Part shown: positions 42,574-53,535 of the stretch, piece after piece
Position numbering within the stretch: the stretch's first letter is position 1
Layout: each line of letters starts with the position of its first letter
Assembly: GCA_963662175.1 (NCBI GenBank)
Contig: OY759218.1
Span: 18,070,480-18,134,479, forward strand
Length of the DNA stretch: 64,000 bases
Direction of reading: 5' to 3'
DNA from: Aradus depressus
Lineage: Eukaryota > Arthropoda > Insecta > Hemiptera > Aradidae
Translations under genes and position numbers: made by a program
Notes under the pieces: generated by a model
What the model saw: the letters and a program-made list of their open reading frames with translations, nothing else
Database searches by the model: none
What the model was told of the DNA's origin: nothing

Positions 42574-42729
42574 ATTTTCTACTCAAATTGAAGAACTGAG
42601 AAAATAATTGCCACTTTAGTTAGAATAAAAAATATATATATAAATATACATATATATTTATTTTTTATTTTTTATTGAGAGTATTTATAGTCGGTTAAAT
42701 AAATCCATTGGTAAATTTGATGACATTGG

Positions 42730-43255
42730 TGTAAAATTCAATTCAATTCAATTCTTTATTATCCTTTAGGAAATACATCTTTTAGGCTCAGGGTTCGGCC
42801 TGATATATACATTATTCAGTTAAAAAAAAAAGTAAATAAATGAAAATAGAAAATAATAATAATAATAAAGTACAAAGTAATAGAACCTAACTGTTAATTA
42901 ACAAATGAAGAAAAAAATAGTGAAAAAAACTTCTAGTGAAATGTTATTTCACGCGACTTACTGCCACCTTGAATCATATTCGTTCTTATATATATATTTT
43001 TTTTTACATCATTTTCCTTTACTTTTATCATCTCTCTTACCCATGCTTCAAAATTGTTTTTCAATTCCTTTTTATTTATTTATTTTTTTTATTTACTTAT
43101 TTTTTTTTTCTGTTCTTTTCCTAATAATTAAGATAAGTTTTCGTCCCGAGGGCCTACCACTGGGTGGCCTTCCTCTCACATGCCCTTCATGCCAACATAT
43201 CAATACCATCATAGATGCTGGTTGTTGCACCCTAGCAACAGTTGTATCTTTATAA
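42730..43255 (-). repeat. Probable LINE 3' end with ATTGA-rich tail
   Basis: On the minus strand the stretch ends 'AATAAAGAATTGAATTGAAT' (42739-42762), a tail typical of some non-LTR elements, preceded by 'GGCCGAACCCTGAGCC'. A GC-richer segment at 43140-43245 ('GGGCCTACCACTGGGTGGCC') may belong to the same UTR. No coding domain. Confidence 0.35.
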
Positions 43256-43964
43256 ATAAAAACAACAAAACAATTATTTTAGTTGTCGAATTGAAACACA
43301 TCAGGAGTTTCAGATGTTACACAATTTGCCTACCTTTGATGTAGAAGGGGTTTCAGATCTACTTCTATAATGAAGGGTGGATGAAAATCTTTTTATAATG
43401 ATGATTGGGTAATTAAGAATGTATATGTTCTAAAGTCTCACCATGATTAATGCTAAAGTAAATTAGAATTAATACATATTTCAATAAATGACTTCAATAT
43501 TATTAAAATCTGAATGGTTCTAAGTTAGTTGAATTATAATCCAGACCACTGAATAAATATGAGGTAGACATATCTAAATCTATGAACATAATTTTTTTTT
43601 TTTTTTTCAAATTAATTATGTTTTTAACGATGCTATACGATGTTTCCTCCTTCTAGTTAAGATATAATAGGTAATATAATTATCGGCTATTCAACGTCGA
43701 TGTAGGAACACTACTGCAGTAAAATGTTTTTTGTTTTCAGAAATATACGGAATGATGTCACCAGATTAACCTATATTCCTATCTAAGATTTGATAGAATG
43801 TATAAAAAATATTTAGAAAAATGAAAATTAAAAACAGCTTAATCATTACGAAAAAATGTCAAAATCCAGTTTGTTCAATACAGGTGATGACCAAATCCTC
43901 TCAGCGCAATTCGCAAAATGACCAAGATACAACCTAGGTACTTAGCGAAATGGCCAAAATCTAG

Positions 43965-44017
<53 letters not shown>

Positions 44018-44352
44018 AATTATAATAAAAACTAAATAAAGAAAGAATGGGGTTTTTAGTAGAATACACAGTTTATATAAAATAATAATATCGAACTCAA
44101 TAAAGTGAGTTTGGTCTTTCAAACAATTCCTATTTTTTCAGAGAATCAAGCTGTCTACCTTTTCACAAAGATTGAGGTACTTTATTCCTGTTGCTACTTT
44201 GAATATGTGAGCCATATCGTTAATATTTTTAACGAATGTAGATTTTCTCATTTATATATACTGTGTATTCTATTATAAACCTTCTTCATTCTCTAGTTTA
44301 TTTATTTTTTTATTTCTTACTATTATATTTTTTAAATATTATTAACTTAAGG
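43256..44352. other. AT-rich, no recognised feature
   Basis: Includes an (AT)n tract at 43968-44014. No supported gene. Confidence 0.45.
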
Positions 44353-44460
44353 CAGGACTTCTCACCCAGGGTGTCATCGCCTTAGGCAACCTGAGAATTG
44401 TATAAATACAACCTAGCAAACTTAAATGTCACTTTTAGTGATGGCGTAAGCCAAAATCGT
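44353..44460. repeat. Dispersed repeat D, copy 2
   Basis: 'GAGAATTGTATAAATACAAC' and 'CTAGCAAACTTAAATGTCAC', as at 24359-24496. The first 30 bp also align ('CCCAGGGTGTCATCGCC' versus 'GGGGTCAGGGTGTCAGTCA'). Confidence 0.6.
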
Positions 44461-44787
44461 TACACTTTATGTATATATTTTTATGGAATTGAAAAATATA
44501 AAAGTTTTTATTTATCATATTAGCTTTTCACTATATCGAAACATATTGTAGAAATGTATTCGGACAAAAATTTATAAGATCAAATTTTTTCAAGACATAA
44601 GTCACTTTTTACCTGATGGTAAATTAAATCCTCATGCAGAGCGAATCAAATGACTCATGGGGTTCCATACCAGAAATGAGTGGTGAGGGGAAATCTGTGG
44701 GGTTCATGCGCTTTAATGCTGAGGATAGTAACTGACATGGCTGTAATAATCAAAGATAACCTTAAGGAATAATTTTTTTTTTAGTAT

Positions 44788-44885
44788 TTGTCACTTCCCC
44801 AACTTGGGTAGTTTAATTAGGTACAGGGGAAGTTATGTAATCGGTCAGAAATTCAATATTGAGTTTTCACATAGTTTCCGTTCGA
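44788..44885 (+). repeat. Family A 5' end only
   Basis: 'TCACTTCCCCAACTTGGGTA', 'GGGGAAGTTATGTAATCGGT', 'CAGAAATTCAATATTGAGTT'. Breaks off before the first internal unit, next to a LINE fragment. Confidence 0.78.
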
Positions 44886-44895
44886 GTGCATCCTA

Positions 44896-45140
44896 TCCCT
44901 TCAATACAAAATCCTTCGTACAATTGCCAATGCTCCTTACTATGTTTCCAATAAGATCCTCAGCATTCCCTTCGTCACAGAAGTAGCTAAATCCAGTTAC
45001 TAAAAGGTTATTATCCTCCTTTAGTTCCCTGAGTAATCCTCTAGTATGTGCCCTTCATTGTGCCAAACTTCCCCCACGACGCGTTAAGCGCCAATGGCCT
45101 AGAGCCCTCTTTAGTAGCAGCAGTGACAGTGAGTGATGAA
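44896..45140 (+). pseudogene. Jockey-type LINE ORF2 C-terminus
   Basis: 'QYKILRTIANAPYYVSNKIL' then 'VTEVAKSSY' in one frame, and after a shift 'SNPLVCALHCAKLPPRRVKR' with QWPRALF, ending in a stop. It matches jockey ORF2 ends (Q.K.LR.i..APwYV.N..i..DL......V......Y...L..HpNpla...L.......RL+R..P.dL). Small deletions remove the 'DLNI' part. Confidence 0.72.
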
Positions 45141-45332
45141 TGAGTGCTAGGGTGATTTCTCAGTGTCTAAGGACTGCCATCATTAGGTGATTTCTCTCCT
45201 CGTGACATTCTGACAATGCCATATTTTTCTCTTTAGGCAAGTTGCTTGTTGTTAATACTATTTATACAGTTGTATCTATTAAATAAGTAATAAGATAGGT
45301 ATATCAGTCCAACATTTATTAAACCATGACTA
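45141..45332. other. No recognised feature
   Basis: Short unassigned stretch between a LINE tail and the palindrome. Confidence 0.4.
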
Positions 45333-45637
45333 GTTTCGTCAGTAAACTGACATCTTCAGGTGGAATCTAAATATACATAAACCAAAAATAGTATAGAATT
45401 TTCGAGTAAATTAAAACTCATGTCAATCATTAACAATATTACAATATTAAAATTTAAAAACAACAGTAGGTACAATAAGTTAAAATATTTTTAACTTATT
45501 GTACTGTTGTTTTTAAATTTTAATATTGTAATATTGTTAATGATTGTCATGAGTTTTAATTTACTCGAAAATTCTATAATATTTTTGGTTTATGTATATT
45601 TAGATTCCACCTGAAGATATCAGTTTACTGACGAAAC
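45333..45637. mobile_element. 305-bp near-perfect palindrome
   Basis: Arms of about 150 bp meet near 45485. Left arm 'GTTTCGTCAGTAAACTGACA', 'TTCAGGTGGAATCTAAATAT', 'TTTCGAGTAAATTAAAACTC'; the right arm is the complement ending 'CAGTTTACTGACGAAAC'. Only a few mismatches (for example TAGTATAG versus TATAATAT). Non-coding fold-back element; related fragments lie at 28228-28320 and 28765-28810. Confidence 0.85.
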
Positions 45638-45704
45638 AAGTACCAAGTCCACTACATCTGCCTACCACCAAGAAATATATTGTATCTATTTGTAAAATAG
45701 AAAA

Positions 45705-45872
45705 AAAAGACTTTTATTGGGAATTTTATGTTTTTCAATCCTCTGATTCAAAAAATGAATAAAAAATTATTCCTATCTTTTTATATAATGAATATATCGA
45801 CACGAAAATATACGTGCTTATCCAGAACCCCATAAGAACAATAATGATGTTCAGCCAAATCTGAAGGGAGGA

Positions 45873-45910
<38 letters not shown>

Positions 45911-46231
45911 GGTTTAACACAGAAACCCCTTTAACTGCCGTTTTAATGACTGCATTGACACGAAATTTCATGTTTCCTCATGACATCTATTATTTTTCAG
46001 CCGAATCCGCCTAAGAGAAAGGGGAGATTAGGGGGTATAGGTTTAACACAGAAACCCCAATAACTGATGTTGTATGGAATGTTTCGTCAAGAATACTATA
46101 ATTTCAAAGTCTTTGAATAAGACACCTATTGGTTTTTAACCAAATCAGTAGATTGGTTTCAGAGAGGGGCAGAAAACTTAGTTGTTATTTGGTACTGGGA
46201 AGTATGTTGCCGGTGATTCATCGATGACTTA
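45705..46231 (+). repeat. Family A copy with a 34-G run
   Basis: 'TGAATATATCGACACGAAAA', 'ATAAGAACAATAATGATGTT', the expanded G box (45876-45909), 'ACTGCATTGACACGAAATTT', and 3' end 'TTTGGTACTGGGAAGTATGT', 'TGCCGGTGATTCATCGATGA'. The extreme 5' box is missing. Confidence 0.8.
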
Positions 46232-46361
46232 TTTTACTTGTTTTCTTAACATTACTTTATCTGTTCACTTAATTATTTTTATCACCTGACTCGAATCTAT
46301 ATTGTAAAAAGAAGTAACCCTGTTTTTGAATGCTTAGAAAATTAGTTAAATTATGGAAAAG

Positions 46362-47005
46362 AAAGTCGTAGGTGAATCATCGACTAAGGCCTTCCCTAGG
46401 GACTCTCAGTCAAAAACAAGTCCACCATTTTGGGCTAATAATCTATAGTTGACTTACCTACGGAAATCCTCATATTAAAGGTGTCGATAAATTCATTACT
46501 AGGGTTTTTATTAAGGTTTTTGAGTTGAGCCTCCTCTCTTCTCATTGGCCGATTTTTTTGAAAATAAACAGGTATTGTCCAAATAGGATTTTGAGTTTAA
46601 ATATGATATTTCATGTCGATACATTCATTACATTGACAGTTATAGGGATTTTTGAATTTAGCTCCCTTTGATAAGCCCCTTCTTCTCGCGATTTTACGAA
46701 AAATTAATAAGTGTCGTTCTTTTGAAGTTTAGAATTAACATATGGAATTTTGTGTCGATACATTCATTACAACGGCAGTTATTAGAGTTTTTGAATTTAG
46801 CTTCCTTCCTTCTGACCGATTTGGCTGAAAATCAATAGGATTCGTCCTTATGGGGTTCTGGATACTCATATAAAATTTCGTGTCGCATAATTCCTTCTAA
46901 CAGAAGTTCACAGGGTTTGAGAAAACATGAAATTCCGGTGAAAACTCAACATGAATTTTCTGACCGATTACATAACTTCCCGTATACTTCGAATTCCTAG
47001 GGAAA
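46362..47005 (-). repeat. Family A copy (minus), near full length
   Basis: 3' end 'GTCGTAGGTGAATCATCGAC' and 'GGCCTTCCCTAGGGACTC', four internal units ('CATGTCGATACATTCATTAC', 'TGTGTCGATACATTCATTAC' and others), 5' end 'TTACATAACTTCCCGTATAC' and 'TTCGAATTCCTAGGGAAA'. Confidence 0.82.
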
Positions 47006-50000
47006 TAAAAGATAGCAGAAACGACATAGAAAATCGATAAAAAAAATAGAAAATACATAAAAAAAAAAAAAAAAAATAGAGGATAATCAAATTAAACGTG
47101 TTAATAAGTTAATTTATTCATTAATATTGCTTTCATGAAAATGATTATTTTTTATTCTTCATTCTAGATCACATTACATAAAATGATATGTAGTAAATAA
47201 GAATTATAATATTATTGTTTTCAAAAGGAACATACATTTTTCAAATTTATTTAGAAATGATGCGCTTTTTTATTTATTATTATTATTTTTTTATTGAAAC
47301 AATAATGGGTAGAGAACTTAAAGTTAATTATATTTAACAAATTATAATTATTGAATATGCTTATACTACTATGTACACACATACATACATAAACCTACAT
47401 ATATGAAACGTTCAAGAAATTTTTTGGCTCAACAGAACCACGGTAGAGAAGATAACTTCATTTCTCACTATAGTTGGTTCATTTTACGTTGGAAGGTGTA
47501 CCTCCCCTTCCAAGGTCCTCCCCATCCATACCCTCTCTCTTTTAGTACTATTGCCTGTACTTCCCACTATTAATTTAGGAGACCGGAACCAGTTTTCATA
47601 CAGAGAGATGATACCGAAAACCTAATTCTGAAGAGTGGCACTTCAAAATATAGTGTGGCACCCAGCCATATAATGTTAGGTGATATGCCACTGATGATGA
47701 CACTGTAGAGTACGGAAACCCGTTTTGACTTGTAAAATAAACATTAAGAAGACATATTTTTTTATTTGATATATCTCATCCCCAACATTTTACTATCATT
47801 TATGAAATAGTATTTTCTCTATTGAATTTTTTTTAAAACTATTGAACACCATTATTAATTGTTTTTAAACAATAGTTAACTGAAGCAAATCTAAAAAAGT
47901 AGCCAAAAAACAATTGAATAAAATGTAGGCATATAAGTTTAAATAAATATTCAATATATTTGTGTCTTCTAAAAAGATGAAATGGCATGATATCTGGATA
48001 CCCTCACTGAAGAGATAGCCCCATCTTTCAACATAAAATGAACCAACTAGATACTCGGTCCGCGTTTGGCAGGTGCGGGGAGAACAAAGTGTGAAGATAG
48101 AAAAGTGTGATTTCAATGGGAGGGAGGTGTTCTACAACCCGTCCTAAATTAATAGTTCTATCTGAGCCAAAGTTTACAGGTTGGCCCTTGTTTCACAGAC
48201 ATATTATAGTATATTTCTATTTTCTTTTCATATCATTACTGTCTAACATTCAATTTTTGAAATATGTTGCCATCTATATACCTGAAATTACCTCTAAACC
48301 TCTTTATAAAAAGAGAAAATGCTTTTGAAATATAATAACAATAAAAAATTAAAAAATGATAAAGTTTCGTTTTAAAATAAATTAAAAAATGCAGAATTGA
48401 CATTGTAGATTTTTGTTAAATATGATAATTGAATATATTATGAAAAATGGATGGTTTTTGATTTTATGAGTTTCTTTAAAGATATTGCACGATTATGATT
48501 GATTTTTTAATAATTATTTTTATTTTAAAGGCACGTTTATGTTTAGAATTTTTTTTCCTAAAGTTAAACAATAATAATCTGAGTTTTGTAAAAATAATAA
48601 CTTTTTTCTCGTGTAAGCTTTGAACTAATAATTAATGTTGGTTATAGTTCTATTCTCGAAAAAAAAAAAAATAATAAAAATAATTGTTATAATTTTAATA
48701 ATTGTAAATACTCTACTTTAAAATTTTCTTTTAACCCTGGAATTGTGCAGCGTTTATATCATACACTAACTTCAGAGGTGGGCATAAATCGATTAATAAC
48801 GTGTTGTTTCCATTTATTTATACTTTTATTATCATTTAGAATTTTCATTAGTTCTATAAGGTCAAAAAGAAGTGATTCTGGCGCCGAGTGACTAAATAAA
48901 CAAATTGTAAAGAATAAACGCCACATTTTTTTCTAATTGACCATATACAACTAATAATCCTAGAGAGATTTAATTAAAAGTATAAATAAATCGATTAAAA
49001 TATGTTATTCAGAGATTTATTCTTTCTGTCATTAACTTTCTGCGACTTCTGAAACTATTACTTTACATATAGACATTCTTTCAATCCATCATTTTCCCTA
49101 AACTGCTTAACAGACAAAAAAAATTCCGAAACATCTTGCATCGCAAATAGCCAAGTCACTGAGGCGTTTTAACTTTGATTTACTCGAATTTTTCATGGAG
49201 GTGAGACTTCCTCATTTTTTCCATGATTCATTATATTCTATATTACCGATTTAATACCCTATTCATTCCAGAAGACAATTACAATGATTATAAACAATAA
49301 ACTTATGATTGTATGTGATATACAATTGAATAAATAAATTTATTATTAATAAAACTACCATTAAACCTTATTTTACAAAATAATTAACTCAGATACAAGC
49401 GTATTTAGTGCATCACTTTCTGAACAGTTTAGGGTTATTCAAAAAAAAAAAATTATAAAAAAATAGAGCCCTGCATAATAAAAATTTATATACAACAAAA
49501 TAGGCCTACATAAAATGTCTAAAATTTTTATACAAATTTTGTAGCGTCATAATGTATTTATTAAGTACATCAACATGTGTTTCAACTATGCTTTGTTGGA
49601 ATTCTATTTACTATATTAAAAAACGAATTGGCAGCATTAAAATTACAATTTTAGAATTTTTCGTTACATTCTAAGTTTTAAATAGTAATTATGAGTTTAT
49701 AAGAAATAGTGTTAGGCGCAAAGAAAGTGATGATTTATTAAATTTTTCTTGTTCTTTCTCCTTTTATTGATCAGATACAAAGACCAAAAAATGCAAATTA
49801 GGGTGGCCCACTCTTACCTGGGGGAGAAAAAATTCTGACTTTGTTCGGTTTCACATTTTTTTTTTTTTTTATCCCGATCGGATAATGGGGAAAATTACTG
49901 CAAAAACATTGGAATTTCGCTACTTCACTCAATTGTTACGAAAAACGCTTGCTATTTGCCGCGCACTTGCAGTAAAGAGGTACTGCCCCCATTACTACTT

Positions 50001-52619
50001 GACATTCTTACGATAACCATCCTCTAAAACATCCCATTTTCGGGAGAAGACCCCTTCACATTTTCTGCGAGTCACCATGCAATACATCCTTCGAAAGAAT
50101 ATTTTATATATGAGCTTTTAGAAACGGAGAGAATCTACTCTATTTGTGAAAGAGGGAGAGGTTGAGTGACAATTTTTATAACAGTGATGTTATACATCCT
50201 TAGGCCGCCAACCTGTAGCAATGAAATATATGAAAAACAATTTCTGACAAAACTTTCTTTTAAGATTATTCTTAATGATTTATTTAAAAACATAATTTAA
50301 TAATGACGTGTGATAATCATATGCAGGGTGACTGTTTATAAATGTTGAAACCTGAGAAAGGTGATTGTAGAGCTAATTTGAAAAAAAAATTTCCTATAAA
50401 GCATGCTCCGATTTTTAAGCCTTCCTGAGGAATATCACATTTTCAGAATTTTTGACATTTTCCTGTTTTTAATTAGGAAAACGACTATAGCGACAAACCT
50501 ATTGCTCGGAGAGCTATGCAGTATTTACCAACGCAAAAATCAGTAAATTTACTTCAAATCCATTCTAAATTTATTGCAAACTACGCTCTGGAATTTAACT
50601 GAAAATTAGCAACACTAACTTCTCGATGTTTTTCAAAACTGTTAGTTTTACTATTAAATGCCAATGTTTTCCAAAGATTGAGAAAACTTCCTTATTTTAT
50701 CTTTAAAACTAAAATGCATACATTCTACGTTTTACACACTTAAGGGGCTTTTTATTAAGAAAAATGAAGTAAATTTGGTCCCTCCAGGCAAGAGTTTTTT
50801 TTTAGGCTCATCGTAATACTTTTTTAAAATTTAATTACATGGTTTAATAAAATCTCTCAAAAAAGTTCTTGAGATATTCGGCTTAGTAACACTTTTTGGA
50901 CCATCCATTTGTATACAAGAATTTGAACGACCCCTGAAATCGTGTTCTAGGTCTAGGGAGCATTTGATGGAAATATAGTGGAAGTCTTACCAAGCGGGTG
51001 AGCACATACATAAGCTAAATTCTATTCATATCCTATGCGTTAAAAACAAGAAAAGACAGATTGCACATATTTGTTCGCGTCCATCACTGATTTGTAACAT
51101 ATTTTATATTATAACACATTTTACATTATCGTATAAAGGATAACCAGAGTTATATAAACAACCCATTTTCTCAGAAAATACAAGCAATTTTTTTAAAAAC
51201 TTGAATGAAACCTCATATTTTTTAAATTAAGTATTAGAATGTTGCATTTTATTGATTTTTAAACATTTTATTAAGACTCTCAACTTCATTGTTTCTGAAA
51301 GAGATTTCTTAAGATGATAAATGAGCTATGAACGCGAGCAATCCGTTGGATACTTGCTGATACTAATGTTGAAATTCACAAAGTTTTCTCTCACCGTTTT
51401 TGACGTTTGATATTGAAGATATTTTGTCGGTAGGATCTCCCGAATTAGAAAATTTAATACTTTTTATTTAACCCGACTAAAATTGCCAATTATACTCAAG
51501 AATGGAACTAAAAAGGGTCGCTTTCTCACTCTGAAGTTTGACAAGATGTTAGAGCTGAAAAAAATAAAACTCACTTTTTCATTTTTCACAAAGTAACTAG
51601 ACCAAATTTTTTTTTCAGTAACAAATTAATGACATTTGCGTTAGACTAATTAGTTAGAAACTCGCAAAAATATTGTATTTCAAGATCAGAATAGATAGCA
51701 AAATAATAAAAATAAAATAAATAATGTTCGGAATAAGGTTGATTTCAATGTCAAACGTCAACATTCAATAATTCAGCGAATATCCAACGGAATCTCATTC
51801 CTCATTAAAAATAGTTTCAGAATTCGTTAAGAAAAATATATGTTGCCGTTTGAAATGAGAACGTTGACTTAGAATGTCAGGTATCAGATTGATAAAAACT
51901 CGATAGAATGCAAAATTCTAATTCCTTGTAAAAAAAAAAAAAACGAGGGTTACCTTTTAATTTTTTTTTTCAACTTGTTCTTTTCGAGAAAAATGTGTGG
52001 AGCACAAAACTCTGGTCATCCTGTATATCTTTTTCTTAATGCTAATTTGTATTGTTTTTATTTTTCTTATTTTTAACTTTTCCAGTGCTTTAATTAACAC
52101 TATAAGACATTTTATTTTTTTTATTTTTGTAATGGTCTCGTTGAAGAAAGACGAATCTTTATTAAAAATTGGTTTAAATCACATTAAAGCTTCTGAAAAA
52201 AAACAACAAAAAAAAAATTTTATTATCTAGATTTTTAGAAATTGTTTCATCTGCTTTATTTGGCTTTCAGTCAATTAAGCAACATTTGTATCTAAAATAA
52301 AAGCTTTGTTGAGCAGGAATAAATTGTCGAAAACATTTTTTGGACATCTAAAACTTGCATCAGTCCAGTGTCGAAAAGAAGTTACCCTGATGTTGAGCAG
52401 CTAGTAAGCCTAAATAAATGAAGTGTCAAAAAAAAAATATATATATAAAATGCAATCACCAACTAACTAATAAATAAATATTTTCTATACTTTCCCTTTA
52501 ACTGAATTTATTTATTTACGATTTTTTTTTTAAATTTACATATATGTACTCACAAATAATATATAAAACAAGAAAATTATCTAAAAGAGAAAAATATGGC
52601 AAAATGACAAGAGGAGAGA
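47006..52619. other. Long AT-rich stretch without a supported gene
   Basis: Contents seen: A-run 47058-47075; 24-bp inverted pair (AGTTGGTTCATTTTACGTTG at 47474 and its complement near 48029); a half-hairpin at 47690-47815 ('CTGATGATGACACTGTAGAG', 'TTTTACTATCATTTATGAAA') related to the element at 56393-56607; 51040-51160 matching 6857-6995. Segments at 50328 ('CAGGGTGACTGTTTATAAAT') and 52005 ('AACTCTGGTCATCCTGTATA') could be weak inverted ends of a decayed element. No exon with splice sites and a known domain was found. Confidence 0.4.
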
Positions 52620-52925
52620 AATCATCCTAGGGACAGAGTTGCACTCACTAAGGAGGTCTCTAGGCTATTGACTCTTAAGGTGTCATTGGGAAAGTGTGGC
52701 AGAATGGAGGACATAGACTAGAGGATTACTGGAGAACTGAAGGAAGAAATTAATTTTTTGTACCTGGATTTTAACTACTTCTGTGACAAGGTTAATGCTG
52801 AGGTTAGTATGGAGGATCTTGTTGGAAACATAGTAAGAAGCATTGGCTACTGTACGAAGGATTTTGGATTGAATGCGCTGAAGGTTTTAAACCTTGGCAG
52901 AACCCCTGAGTTCAAGTAAGACTAC
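52620..52925 (-). pseudogene. Jockey-type LINE ORF2 C-terminus
   Basis: The minus strand reads 'IQSKILRTVANASYYVSNKI' then LHTNLSINLVTEVVKIQVQK and 'FSSNPLVYVLHSATLSQ', then stops. Same family as 44896-45140, and it keeps the 'DLNI'-like part that is deleted there. Located 3' of the elongase gene. Confidence 0.72.
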
Positions 52926-53148
52926 ATTGGTTTGAGTACTGCGTAAACAATAAAGTTGTTTTATTTTTAAAGTTAATTTAGATCTTTTGTTTAGTAGTCT
53001 TAGTAACCGTTTGTAGCGTCTGTTTTTTTATACAATCAACACTAAAATCTCTTCTTTCCGACCGAACAGAACTAAAGCGTCAAAAAAATTAATAAATAAA
53101 ATAAATATAAACAAATTTGACGAACAAGAAAAATTCATAATTCGTCAA

Positions 53149-53154
53149 TTTATT
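53149..53154 (-). other. Candidate poly(A) signal of the elongase gene
   Basis: AATAAA on the minus strand, about 300 bp below the stop codon. Would give a 3' UTR of about 310-330 bp; no closer hexamer was seen. Confidence 0.35.
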
Positions 53155-53448
53155 AATGCTCAGTGCTTAAAATTTCAAAATATAAAATTTGACAATACAA
53201 TTTTATCTTTTGTTTTTGTAGATTACATTATTTTTCTTTACAAATTTTTCAAGCAGCTTCTTACAATGAATAACTGTAAATATTACAATTTAATTAACAA
53301 ATATTAATTAACAATCTTTCAACTCATTTATATTTAATCTAAAATATTGTTACAACAATTAACAATAAGTAAAAGATTTCATTGGGTCATTTTACTTCTT
53401 TGACCAAAATTGACAATGATTCTGAAAAATAAAAATTTCTTAAACCTA

Positions 53449-53535
53449 TTAATTCCATTTTTTGGTCGACGTACTGGGTTGGCAAACATGAGCATTGGTG
53501 GAATTATAATCTCCATATCCTACAGCACGTTTTCC
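53449..53535 (-). CDS. Elongase terminal exon
   Basis: 87 bp: 28 codons plus TAA at 53451-53449. Acceptor TTTTTTTACAG. Reads '[20 protein letters not shown]' then STSTKKWN. The tail is variable in this family; the KKxx end supports the assignment. Confidence 0.8.
   Translation of the reverse strand, partial: GKRAVGYGDYNSTNAHVCQPSTSTKKWN

Noticed and set aside
50328..52025. Possible 1.7-kb transposon with CAGGGTGAC / GTCATCCTG ends
   Set aside because: The inverted match is under ten bases with mismatches, and nothing inside resembles a transposase.
51997..52230. 77-codon hydrophobic frame
   Set aside because: AT-rich composition produces Ile/Phe/Leu-rich frames by chance; no conserved motif or splice context.
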